NCBI GenBank assembly: GCA_964402955.1
Contig: CAYOEZ010000265.1
Location: 1 to 6,080 of the forward strand
DNA from: CAYOEZ01 sp964402955
Lineage (GTDB): Bacteria > Chloroflexota > DTOL01 > DAOUCN01
Length of the DNA stretch: 6,080 bases
Reading direction: 5' to 3'
Positions 1-5,803 of this stretch are shown here, in pieces; the stretch's first letter is position 1; every line of letters begins with the position of its first letter. The notes under the pieces were generated by a model, which made no database searches, had not been told where the DNA came from, and saw nothing but the letters and a program-made list of their open reading frames with translations. The position numbers and the translations under genes are program-made.

Positions 1-917
1 GCGTCCTTCATCAGGACGGTCGCAGCCCCGGCCACACCGAGGTCTTCGACAGTGATGGCCTCGCCCGTTTTGTTGGTGCCGATGACCACGTTGCCGATGC
101 GCTCACGCATATCTTCCAGGCCGGTTGTGAGGGCCAGGATGGCCATGATCTCAGACGCAACCGAGATGTCAAAGCCGGTCATGCGGCTGTGTCCTTCTTC
201 GTCGGGGCCCATGCCGATCTGGATACGGCGCAGGAAGCGGTCGCTGATGTCAAGGACGCGATTCCAGGTAATGCTGGCCGGATCGATGTCGAGCCGGGCG
301 AAGCGCGCCCGCTCCTCGGTCGTCAGTGTTTCGGGGTCCGTCTTGCTGATGCCAAGCTTCTTGAGCCGGCGCAGCATGCTGGGGGAGAAACTGCGCTTGC
401 CCTTCTTGTCGGGCGGACAGAGACGCTCAAAAAGCGACTTGTCGGATGCTTGCGACTCGTGGAACATGCGCGCATCGATGGCAGCGGCAATCAGATCGTG
501 AGCAGCGGTGATGGCATGGATGTCGCCCGTCAGGTGGAGGTTGAAGTCCTCCATTGGCACAACTTGACTAAAGCCGCCGCCGGCCGCGCCGCCCTTGATG
601 CCGAACGTCGGCCCCTGGCTCGGCTGCCGGATGCAACAGACGGCATTTTTGCCCAGGATACCCAGACCCTGCGTCAAGCCAACCGTGGTCGTGGTTTTGC
701 CTTCGCCGAGGGGCGTGGGGGTGATGGCGGTGACATCGATGTACTTGCCGCTCGGGCGATCTTTGAGGCGTTCCAGAACGGTGAGTGGGACTTTGGCTTT
801 GAACTTGCCGTGAAGCTCGATCTCATCCTCGAGAAGACCAAGCGTCGCGGCAATCTCTTTGATCGGCTTCATCGTTGCTGCTTGAGCGATTTCGAGGTCA
901 CTGGGTACATCTACCAT
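1..917 (-). CDS. fhs: Formate-tetrahydrofolate ligase, N-terminal part (cut by window start)
   Basis: This cytoplasmic enzyme makes 10-formyl-tetrahydrofolate from formate, THF and ATP, feeding one-carbon metabolism. About 305 codons are present; the 3' part lies beyond position 1. The P-loop TPLGEGKTTTT is at about residues 68-78. The family signature RQPSQGPTFGIKGGAAGGG starts at residue 97, with Phe where many members have Tyr after the Gly run. The conserved FDISVASEIMA is at 249-259 and the visible end is VLMKD. Residues about 157-215 (SLFERLCPPDKKG..., ARLDIDPASITW) form a segment found in eukaryotic C1-THF synthase and plant enzymes but absent from the shorter clostridial type, so a full length near 620-640 aa is expected. 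The ATG at 917 is preferred because AGGAGG lies 7 nt upstream; the in-frame ATG at 923 is only 1 nt from it. The gene has its own leader and candidate promoter. Family assignment is very secure. Confidence 0.96.
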   Translation of the reverse strand, partial: MVDVPSDLEIAQAATMKPIKEIAATLGLLEDEIELHGKFKAKVPLTVLERLKDRPSGKYIDVTAITPTPLGEGKTTTTVGLTQGLGILGKNAVCCIRQPSQGPTFGIKGGAAGGGFSQVVPMEDFNLHLTGDIHAITAAHDLIAAAIDARMFHESQASDKSLFERLCPPDKKGKRSFSPSMLRRLKKLGISKTDPETLTTEERARFARLDIDPASITWNRVLDISDRFLRRIQIGMGPDEEGHSRMTGFDISVASEIMAILALTTGLEDMRERIGNVVIGTNKTGEAITVEDLGVAGAATVLMKD

Positions 918-924
918 CAGCATT

Positions 925-930
925 CCTCCT
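925..930 (-). promoter_or_regulatory. Ribosome binding site of fhs
   Basis: A perfect AGGAGG Shine-Dalgarno sequence. It is 7 nt from the ATG at 917 but 1 nt from the in-frame ATG at 923, so it decides the start in favour of 917. Confidence 0.85.
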
Positions 931-944
931 CATTGTTTTTTGCC

Positions 945-962
945 GTGGCCCGCACTGGCCAC
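945..962 (-). other. Short hairpin in the fhs leader
   Basis: GTGGCC and GGCCAC form a perfect 6-bp GC-rich stem with a 6-nt loop in the fhs leader. It ends about 14 nt upstream of the Shine-Dalgarno and is followed on the mRNA by an A-rich stretch, not a U-run, so it is not an intrinsic terminator. A role in translation control is possible but unproven. Confidence 0.45.
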
Positions 963-1061
963 TGGAAGAGCAATCGCAATCTCCGCACAGGCTGACTCTA
1001 CGAATGCAATGTGGTGTAGCGGTGTGTGTCGCGTAGCATTCAGCAGGCACACACAGGAAGA

Positions 1062-1087
1062 GGCTCCACAAGCCTGATCGTGGAGCC
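1062..1087 (-). other. Perfect 8-bp inverted repeat in the fhs leader
   Basis: GGCTCCAC and GTGGAGCC are perfect complements separated by 10 nt. On the fhs mRNA they would form a stable GC-rich hairpin about 150 nt upstream of the start codon. No U-run follows, so it is not an intrinsic terminator. It does not match any riboswitch consensus I can recall. Confidence 0.55.
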
Positions 1088-1101
1088 AGACGCGCCAACT
1101 G

Positions 1102-1137
1102 CACATGGTCTATTTGTTTCCTCAGCCGCACCATGTG
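1102..1137. other. Perfect 8-bp inverted repeat at the predicted fhs transcription start
   Basis: CACATGGT and ACCATGTG are perfect inverted arms separated by 20 nt. The promoter-proximal arm lies 5 nt beyond the candidate -10 box, so the repeat begins about where transcription should start. It could be a repressor operator in DNA or a 5'-terminal hairpin in the mRNA; the sequence alone does not separate these. Confidence 0.5.
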
Positions 1138-1142
1138 AAAAC

Positions 1143-1171
1143 ATGATAGCATAGGTTGTAGCAAAACGCAA
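1143..1171 (-). promoter_or_regulatory. Candidate sigma-70 promoter for fhs
   Basis: The -10 box TATCAT (1148-1143) matches the consensus at 5 of 6 positions. A -35-like TTGCGT (1171-1166), matching only in its TTG, stands exactly 17 bp upstream. Transcription would start near 1136 and give a leader of about 220 nt. The weak -35 box makes this a moderate prediction. No convincing intrinsic terminator of the preceding operon was found in 1225-1172, so some read-through into fhs is possible. Confidence 0.45.
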
Positions 1172-1225
1172 GCCAAAAACAGTCTGAATAAATGAGGATT
1201 TTCACAATCTGCCCGATGTAGCTTA

Positions 1226-2713
1226 CTATTTTTCTGGGGACGACAGGAGCGCTTGCAGGCGTCGCCACGCTTGCCGCACCGACTCGACGCGACCCTGTTG
1301 CGGGGGGCGAGCAGCGTAGCGCGCTTGCACATAACCATCGGTCAGCGCTGCAAGCGCCGCCTGCTCCTGCGCCACGTCGCCCTGCACCGTGCGCTCATAC
1401 TCTGCCGCTGTCTGCCCGCGCCCGCGCGGGCGTCCGCGCTCGCTCATCGCCGCCAGGAACGACTGATATATCTGACGTATCTGCCGCCGTGTCTCCGGCT
1501 CGCCGTCAAGCGAGAGGAAGGGACTCAGCGTCTGCGCCGCCTGGCCGCGCCAGCGCCGCAGACGGTTGCGCAACAGATCGCGCAGTTGGCGGCTCAGCAG
1601 GTCGCGCGTCAAGATCGACTCGCGTGTCTCATTGATAACCTCATCCTTACGCCGCTGCAAGCGACGCAAAGCCAGCGCAAAGACCAATCCGACAAGCAAA
1701 ATGAAGACAGCCAGCCCCAGCCAGCGCAATATCCCGCTCAGCTCAGGCGGCAGTGTGGCAGTGCCCTTCTGTACCTCCTGGAACTGCTCTTTGTAGTCGG
1801 GAATCTGCAACTGCTGGTCTGCGTTCTGGCCTTTCATCTGCGATTGCATGAAATCAATGAGCGGCTGGAGGAGCGCAAAAATCAGATACGCAAAGACGAG
1901 CAGAACGTAGTACAACAGCTTGCCCAGCACATCCATCACGCCGGATGTCCACGCCAGCATACGCGCTGCCACATCGGGCGTCAACACAATACTCAATAGT
2001 AAACCCACAGCCAGCAGAACCACGATCACCGACGCCACGCTCACCAGCCAGTAGCGATCAACGGCAATCTGACCCTCGCCCTTGCCGGAGGCGTAGCCGC
2101 GTGTTGTCTCCAGGCTTGAAAGCGCCAGCGCGGCCATGCCGGTGGCAAAGAAGAGCAAGACCAGATTGCTCAGCCCTGACGGAATGCCCTTGCCCGCCGC
2201 GAACGAGACAATGGCGCAGAGAACCAGCGCCAGAAACCCCACGGTGAAGGCGCGCCAGGTGTCGTCTCGATCGAGCGGTCGCTGCCCATCGATAGTCCCT
2301 TGCAGCCACAAGTACATCAGCAGCGGCAGAGCGAACAGTGGCGCAGGCAGGCTGCCCTCCCATCCGCCAAACTCGGCGGCCATGGCGTTGAGCCAGCGCG
2401 TGTCCAGGAATCGCGAGCTGGCGCGATAGAACTGCCACCACAGCACAAAAAGGATGGCCGCGAACCCGCAGACGACCAACACGCCCCGCCCCAGCGACAG
2501 GTTGGCGATACGCCCCGCGGCCAGGCGCGCCACAGTCATGCTGCAACCCATGAACGCCAGCATCAGGCCCAGGGAAAGAATGGGAGCGTGCGCAGGGGGC
2601 GCGGCCCATTGGCGCACGAGCTCGAGCCAGGGCGCAAGCCATAGCACGCGCAAGAGCGCAACGAGCAAAGGGATGGCGCCGTCACTAAGCCAGTTGAAGC
2701 GCTTCCAGATCAC
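1226..2713 (-). CDS. Polytopic membrane protein with C-terminal DUF4129 domain
   Basis: A 495-aa integral membrane protein. Nine hydrophobic segments lie at about residues 13-33, 43-63, 76-95, 123-137, 155-173, 182-200, 221-245, 265-287 and 328-350. They are followed by a basic linker and a C-terminal DUF4129 domain at about 407-470 (RQIRQIYQSFLAAM, RGRGQTAAEYER, ALTDGYVQARYA). DUF4129 typically ends TgpA-like transmembrane transglutaminases encoded with MoxR and DUF58. Here only about 40 polar residues separate helices 8 and 9, and no Cys-His-Asp transglutaminase core is present. I chose the GTG at 2713 because GAGGTG stands 4 nt upstream; the in-frame ATGs at 2737 and 2761 have no ribosome site. 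The gene overlaps the DUF58 gene by 29 nt, implying translational coupling. A membrane scaffold or partner of MoxR/DUF58 is likely; the exact function is unknown. Confidence 0.88.
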   Translation of the reverse strand: MIWKRFNWLSDGAIPLLVALLRVLWLAPWLELVRQWAAPPAHAPILSLGLMLAFMGCSMTVARLAAGRIANLSLGRGVLVVCGFAAILFVLWWQFYRASSRFLDTRWLNAMAAEFGGWEGSLPAPLFALPLLMYLWLQGTIDGQRPLDRDDTWRAFTVGFLALVLCAIVSFAAGKGIPSGLSNLVLLFFATGMAALALSSLETTRGYASGKGEGQIAVDRYWLVSVASVIVVLLAVGLLLSIVLTPDVAARMLAWTSGVMDVLGKLLYYVLLVFAYLIFALLQPLIDFMQSQMKGQNADQQLQIPDYKEQFQEVQKGTATLPPELSGILRWLGLAVFILLVGLVFALALRRLQRRKDEVINETRESILTRDLLSRQLRDLLRNRLRRWRGQAAQTLSPFLSLDGEPETRRQIRQIYQSFLAAMSERGRPRGRGQTAAEYERTVQGDVAQEQAALAALTDGYVQARYAARPPQQGRVESVRQAWRRLQALLSSPEK

Positions 2714-3902
2714 TCCACACCTCGTGTCCCCCAACATGATAGTACATAATACCCGGCGCAACCTCTGTCAGAGGCTGCGCTCCCAGCGTCACAAGGACAA
2801 CTCCGTGCTCGCGCCGGCGCAGATCGGTCAGCGCTTGCAGCATGGCGTCGCTCACACGCGGGGTCACCACAATCACGGTTGTCCCGTAGGCCAGACTGGT
2901 CGCTTCTGTGCGCAGGATTGCTTCGATGGGCCATCGTCCGTATTCGATAACCTTGGCCAACGCCTCCAGCAACCAGATGAGTTGGTCGCTATGGCGGCCA
3001 GGGCGAATACGGATGCGCTCGCCGCCGGGATGGGCGATCGAGTTGACGTACAGCCCGATGCTGTACCCGTTATCCCAGGAATAACGCGCCAGCGACGCTG
3101 CCGTTGTGATGGCCAGCTCTTGCAGAGCGCGGTCGATGCCTTCCCAGATATGCTCAAACGTGTTGATATTGAGAAAGATGGCCACGGGCCGGCTGGCCGA
3201 CGGCTCAAACATCTTCGTCTGCAACGTTCCCTGCCGGGCCGACGCTTTCCAGTGGATATAGCGCTGGCTATCGCCTGGAGCATAGGCACGCGCCCCCATC
3301 AAACGCAAAGGATCTTCCATGACGCGATGGGGCGTCTTGAAGTCGCCAAAGGGATGCTGTGCGGGTATGCCCAGGACGGTGAGGGGAACAACACGGGGAT
3401 AGACCAGAACCGTCTGCGTCGCCTCGATGATCTTAGTCCTCATCGTGAAGCCGAAGATGTCCTCGGCCGAGATCTGCAGCGGGCCGAACTGCCACGCGCC
3501 ACGCTGAATCGCCCGCAGACGGTAGTGGCGTGTCACGCGCTCGTAGCAGCGCAGAGAAAGCAAATTGGTGAGCACGCGCCGCCTGGGCCGATAACTCGTG
3601 CTCAACTTCGTGCTCACAATCTCGAGTTTGTCGGGAAACTCGTCTTCGGCGCGCAGCCAGGGCAGTGGCAGCGGCTTGGCGTTGGTGATTCCGATGTCCA
3701 GGGTTGTTTCGTCGCCATAGAACAGGCGCGTCGCACCAAAGCTGCGCTGATAGGTCACCTCAGCCAGGCAATAGCGCGCCCACAGTGCAGACACCCCCCC
3801 GACCAGAGCCAGGAGCAAGCTCATCAGGAAGAGCAGATTGAAACGCATGACGATGCTGACCAGCACCAGCAGCCCGATCAGCCACCACCAGATGGACCTC
3901 AT
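2685..3902 (-). CDS. DUF58 domain protein (MoxR partner, von Willebrand A-like fold)
   Basis: 405 aa. Two N-terminal hydrophobic helices (about 5-19 and 22-43) anchor the protein. A beta-rich region follows, then the DUF58 core with its hallmark RAYAPGDSQRYIHWKASARQG at about 205-225. A VWA-like domain starts at about 240. At the usual metal-site strand the sequence is FLNINT (243-248) instead of DxSxS, so a classical MIDAS is missing. DUF58 proteins are regularly encoded beside MoxR ATPases and are thought to be their membrane-linked partners in protein maturation. The ATG at 3902 is chosen because it overlaps the moxR stop (ATGA) and has AGGTGA 7 nt upstream; an upstream in-frame start would overlap moxR further with no ribosome site. 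The last 29 nt overlap the start of the DUF4129 gene. Family assignment is strong; the client is unknown. Confidence 0.92.
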   Translation of the reverse strand: MRSIWWWLIGLLVLVSIVMRFNLLFLMSLLLALVGGVSALWARYCLAEVTYQRSFGATRLFYGDETTLDIGITNAKPLPLPWLRAEDEFPDKLEIVSTKLSTSYRPRRRVLTNLLSLRCYERVTRHYRLRAIQRGAWQFGPLQISAEDIFGFTMRTKIIEATQTVLVYPRVVPLTVLGIPAQHPFGDFKTPHRVMEDPLRLMGARAYAPGDSQRYIHWKASARQGTLQTKMFEPSASRPVAIFLNINTFEHIWEGIDRALQELAITTAASLARYSWDNGYSIGLYVNSIAHPGGERIRIRPGRHSDQLIWLLEALAKVIEYGRWPIEAILRTEATSLAYGTTVIVVTPRVSDAMLQALTDLRRREHGVVLVTLGAQPLTEVAPGIMYYHVGGHEVWSDLEALQLA

Positions 3903-4876
3903 GAAGCAGTCACCTGCGCTCGCCACACTTCTTCAACCGGAACAGCGACCTGCTTGAGCAGATCCTCGAGCACACTCTTGGCGGTGCCGCTGCGCAAGCG
4001 GGCGCTGGGGTTGAGAATCAGGCGGTGGGCGAGGACAGGCTGCGCCACGCGCTTGATGTCGTCCGGGGTCACATAATCGCGGCCGCTCAGGGCGGCCAGC
4101 GCCTGGCTGGATCGCTGCAAGGCAAGGCTGCCGCGCGGGCTGACGCCCAGCATCAGAGCAGGATGGGAACGGGACGCCGCCACCAGGTCGAGCATGTAGT
4201 CTTCCAGCGCAGCGTGCACATAGACCTCGCGACACTGGCGGCCGGCCTGCACGACGTCATCTGCCGTTGCGACCACGTTGATCCATTGCGCCGGATCGCT
4301 TGTCCGGAAACGTTGCAGGATGATGCGCTCTTCCTCGCGCTCAGGATAACCGAGCGCCACACGCATCAAGAAGCGGTCGATCTGGGCTTCCGGCAATGGA
4401 AAGGTGCCTTCCAACTCAACCGGATTCTGCGTGGCGAGGACAATGAACGGGCGCGGCAGCGGGCGGGTCACGCCGTCAACCGTCACCTGGCGCTCTTCCA
4501 TCGCCTCGAGCAACGCCGACTGCGTGCGCGGCCCGGCGCGGTTGATCTCATCGGCCAGCAGGATTTGGGTCACGATTGGCCCGGCGCGGTACTCGAAGTC
4601 GGCGCTCTTCTGGTTGAACACGCTCACGCCGGTGATGTCGGTCGGCAGCAGATCGGGCGTGAACTGCACGCGCTGGAAGCTGCAACCGAGCGAGCGGGCC
4701 AGCGTCTTGGCCAGCTTCGTCTTGCCGATGCCCGGTACATCCTCGAGCAGAACGTGGCCTTCGCAAAGCAGCGCCACCAGCAGCAGATCGACGACGCCAT
4801 CCTTGCCGACAATGACACGAGCAACATTGTCTCTGACACGCTGCGCTAGCTCCTGAACCAGATCAACTGTGGCCAC
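3899..4876 (-). CDS. MoxR-family AAA+ ATPase
   Basis: 325 aa, the usual length for MoxR proteins. This soluble AAA+ ATPase is thought to form ring oligomers and to remodel or activate client proteins together with VWA/DUF58 partners. Walker A is LLEDVPGIGKTKLAK (43-57, Lys52). Walker B is ILLADEINRA (105-114, Asp109/Glu110). Sensor 1 is in ATQNP (148-152). The arginine-containing AQIDRF is at 164-169, and the sensor 2 region is GVSPRGSLALQR (244-255). All key residues are present, so it should be active. The start is a GTG at 4876, with GAGGTGA 4 nt upstream; that ribosome site contains the TGA stop of the preceding gene, 4 nt away. The stop overlaps the DUF58 start. Assignment is very secure; the client is not known. 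Confidence 0.96.
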   Translation of the reverse strand: MATVDLVQELAQRVRDNVARVIVGKDGVVDLLLVALLCEGHVLLEDVPGIGKTKLAKTLARSLGCSFQRVQFTPDLLPTDITGVSVFNQKSADFEYRAGPIVTQILLADEINRAGPRTQSALLEAMEERQVTVDGVTRPLPRPFIVLATQNPVELEGTFPLPEAQIDRFLMRVALGYPEREEERIILQRFRTSDPAQWINVVATADDVVQAGRQCREVYVHAALEDYMLDLVAASRSHPALMLGVSPRGSLALQRSSQALAALSGRDYVTPDDIKRVAQPVLAHRLILNPSARLRSGTAKSVLEDLLKQVAVPVEEVWRAQVTAS

Positions 4877-4880
4877 CCTA

Positions 4881-5594
4881 TCACCTCTTCGTCATTGATT
4901 CCACGGTCTCGCCGATAACCATTGCCAGGGCACGCGCCCAGCTATCGGCCTCGCTGCCCATAGCCTCGCGGTAGAAACGATGATCATGTTTGCGGATGAA
5001 CTCTGCCAGCTCGTCCAGAAGGCTATTGATCGCCTGGCTCTGTACGCTGACAATGGTGTCTAGCACAACAGCATCCCCGCTCAGAGCCAGAGCCTGGCGG
5101 AAATGCGGCAGGCACAGGCCAGCCGATGCGCGGTAGAGGGGGGCAAGGTCGGGATCGAGCACATTCGCCAGCAGAAGACGCAGGCTGTCTTGCACCATCT
5201 CGTCGCGCACGGCGCAGGCCGGGCATGAGCTGGTTGCCTTGATGTGCTGCGCCAGGCGCTGGCCTGTCTTCGCCTGCTCGCGGCGCAAGAGGCCGCGCGA
5301 GGACAGGCGCGGCGCAGCCATGACGGCTCGCATCTCTGTGTCGACGCTCGACAGGATATCCTGATAAATGATGGCCAGCCCCAATGAGTCGCGCACCAGG
5401 ACGGCTTGCGCAGCGTGCTCGCGGCAGAAGCCCTGCGCCATTCGCATTTTGGCGCGCAGGCCAACGTCGGTCACGTCCTCATACATGAAGCCCGCCAGGT
5501 AGCGCTGCACACTCTCCGTGCCCAGACGGCAGACAGCACAGCCAGGCTTTGCCAGAGCCTCACGTATCAGCTCATAGGTCTTCTCACGCGGCAT
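4881..5594 (-). CDS. DUF6062-like Cys/His-rich protein with duplicated CxxC...CxxH modules
   Basis: 237 aa, soluble, with no signal peptide or membrane helix seen. It resembles the DUF6062 family as I recall it; function unknown. The striking feature is a Cys/His pattern in two copies: C19xxC22...C57xxH60 (GCAVC, GFCREH) and C124xxC127...C161xxH164 (SCPAC, LCLPH). The inner spacings are 34 and 33 residues. Between the anchors the halves share aligned Gln, Leu, Val-x-Asp, Arg and Gly positions, ending in H-x-x-Q-A in both. Each half could bind one zinc ion or act in redox chemistry. It is the first gene of the MoxR operon, behind a strong promoter and a hairpin. The ATG at 5594 has only a weak ribosome site (GAGAGTGA). 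Gene reality is secure; the family name is moderately so. Confidence 0.85.
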   Translation of the reverse strand: MPREKTYELIREALAKPGCAVCRLGTESVQRYLAGFMYEDVTDVGLRAKMRMAQGFCREHAAQAVLVRDSLGLAIIYQDILSSVDTEMRAVMAAPRLSSRGLLRREQAKTGQRLAQHIKATSSCPACAVRDEMVQDSLRLLLANVLDPDLAPLYRASAGLCLPHFRQALALSGDAVVLDTIVSVQSQAINSLLDELAEFIRKHDHRFYREAMGSEADSWARALAMVIGETVESMTKR

Positions 5595-5613
5595 CTGTCA
5601 CTCTCATTTAAGG

Positions 5614-5644
5614 AAAAAGCTTCTACCGTGATGTGGTAGAAGCT
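5614..5644 (-). terminator. Rho-independent terminator-like hairpin in the operon leader (candidate attenuator)
   Basis: On the minus strand a perfect 10-bp stem (AGCTTCTACC with GGTAGAAGCT) closes a 7-nt loop and runs into TTTT then CC. It lies downstream of the operon promoter and 20 nt upstream of the first start codon. It would therefore stop or pause leader transcripts rather than end an upstream gene. The T-run is short, so termination is probably partial. On the plus strand no T-run follows. Confidence 0.7.
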
Positions 5645-5687
5645 ATCAGCCAGCAACGGCGGGGTAACGCGCTTCATTGTGTGCTAG

Positions 5688-5716
5688 AGTATAATACGCT
5701 TGCCGCGCCGTGTCAA
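5688..5716 (-). promoter_or_regulatory. Strong sigma-70 promoter of the DUF6062-moxR-DUF58-DUF4129 operon
   Basis: A perfect -35 TTGACA (5716-5711), a 17-bp spacer and a -10 TATACT (5693-5688) matching at 5 of 6 positions. Transcription should start near 5681, giving a leader of about 87 nt that contains the hairpin at 5644-5614. Confidence 0.88.
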
Positions 5717-5724
5717 GCAAAACT

Positions 5725-5741
5725 GCCTGACAGGCGTGCCT
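5725..5741. other. GCCT/AGGC palindromic cluster upstream of the operon promoter
   Basis: The plus strand reads GCCTGACAGGCGTGCCT. It holds the 11-bp palindrome GCCTGACAGGC (5725-5735) and a third GCCT half-site that forms a second inverted pair with AGGC. It begins 9 bp upstream of the -35 box, a position suited to an activator or repressor. It could instead be a very weak terminator for the HNH gene. No known regulator is recognised. Confidence 0.35.
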
Positions 5742-5803
5742 AACTCAGCCGGGTGTACAGCCAAACTCTCGACAACTGCAAGCCCCTTGAGGGTAGCGCA
5801 TTC

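Noticed and set aside
189..995. A 268-codon open frame on the plus strand opposite fhs
   Set aside because: The minus strand carries an unmistakable formate-THF ligase across the same bases, with signature motifs; the plus frame has no family features.
918..1136. A THF, cobalamin, glycine or T-box riboswitch in the fhs leader
   Set aside because: The conserved boxes of these classes as I remember them were not found; only unassigned inverted repeats are present. A covariance-model scan would decide.
1172..1225. An intrinsic terminator after the DUF4129 gene
   Set aside because: A T-run (GTTTTT) is present near 1176-1181 on the minus strand, but no GC-rich stem precedes it.
898..1338. A 146-codon minus-strand frame across the fhs leader
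   Set aside because: It overlaps the end of the DUF4129 gene and the start of fhs in another frame, is Cys- and Arg-rich with no domain, and covers the region with promoter and inverted repeats.
2454..4076. A 540-codon open frame on the plus strand opposite the DUF58 and DUF4129 genes
   Set aside because: It lies antisense to two well-supported genes, its translation is rich in Arg, Gln, His and Pro with no recognisable domain, and it is the expected by-product of high-GC coding on the other strand.
5567..5677. Resemblance of the leader peptide (PPLLADSFYHITVEA) to the N-terminus of Y1/REP-associated transposases (YHI motif)
   Set aside because: The similarity covers under 20 residues, the region directly follows a strong promoter, and no catalytic HUH or later tyrosine motif follows. 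Chance is the better explanation.
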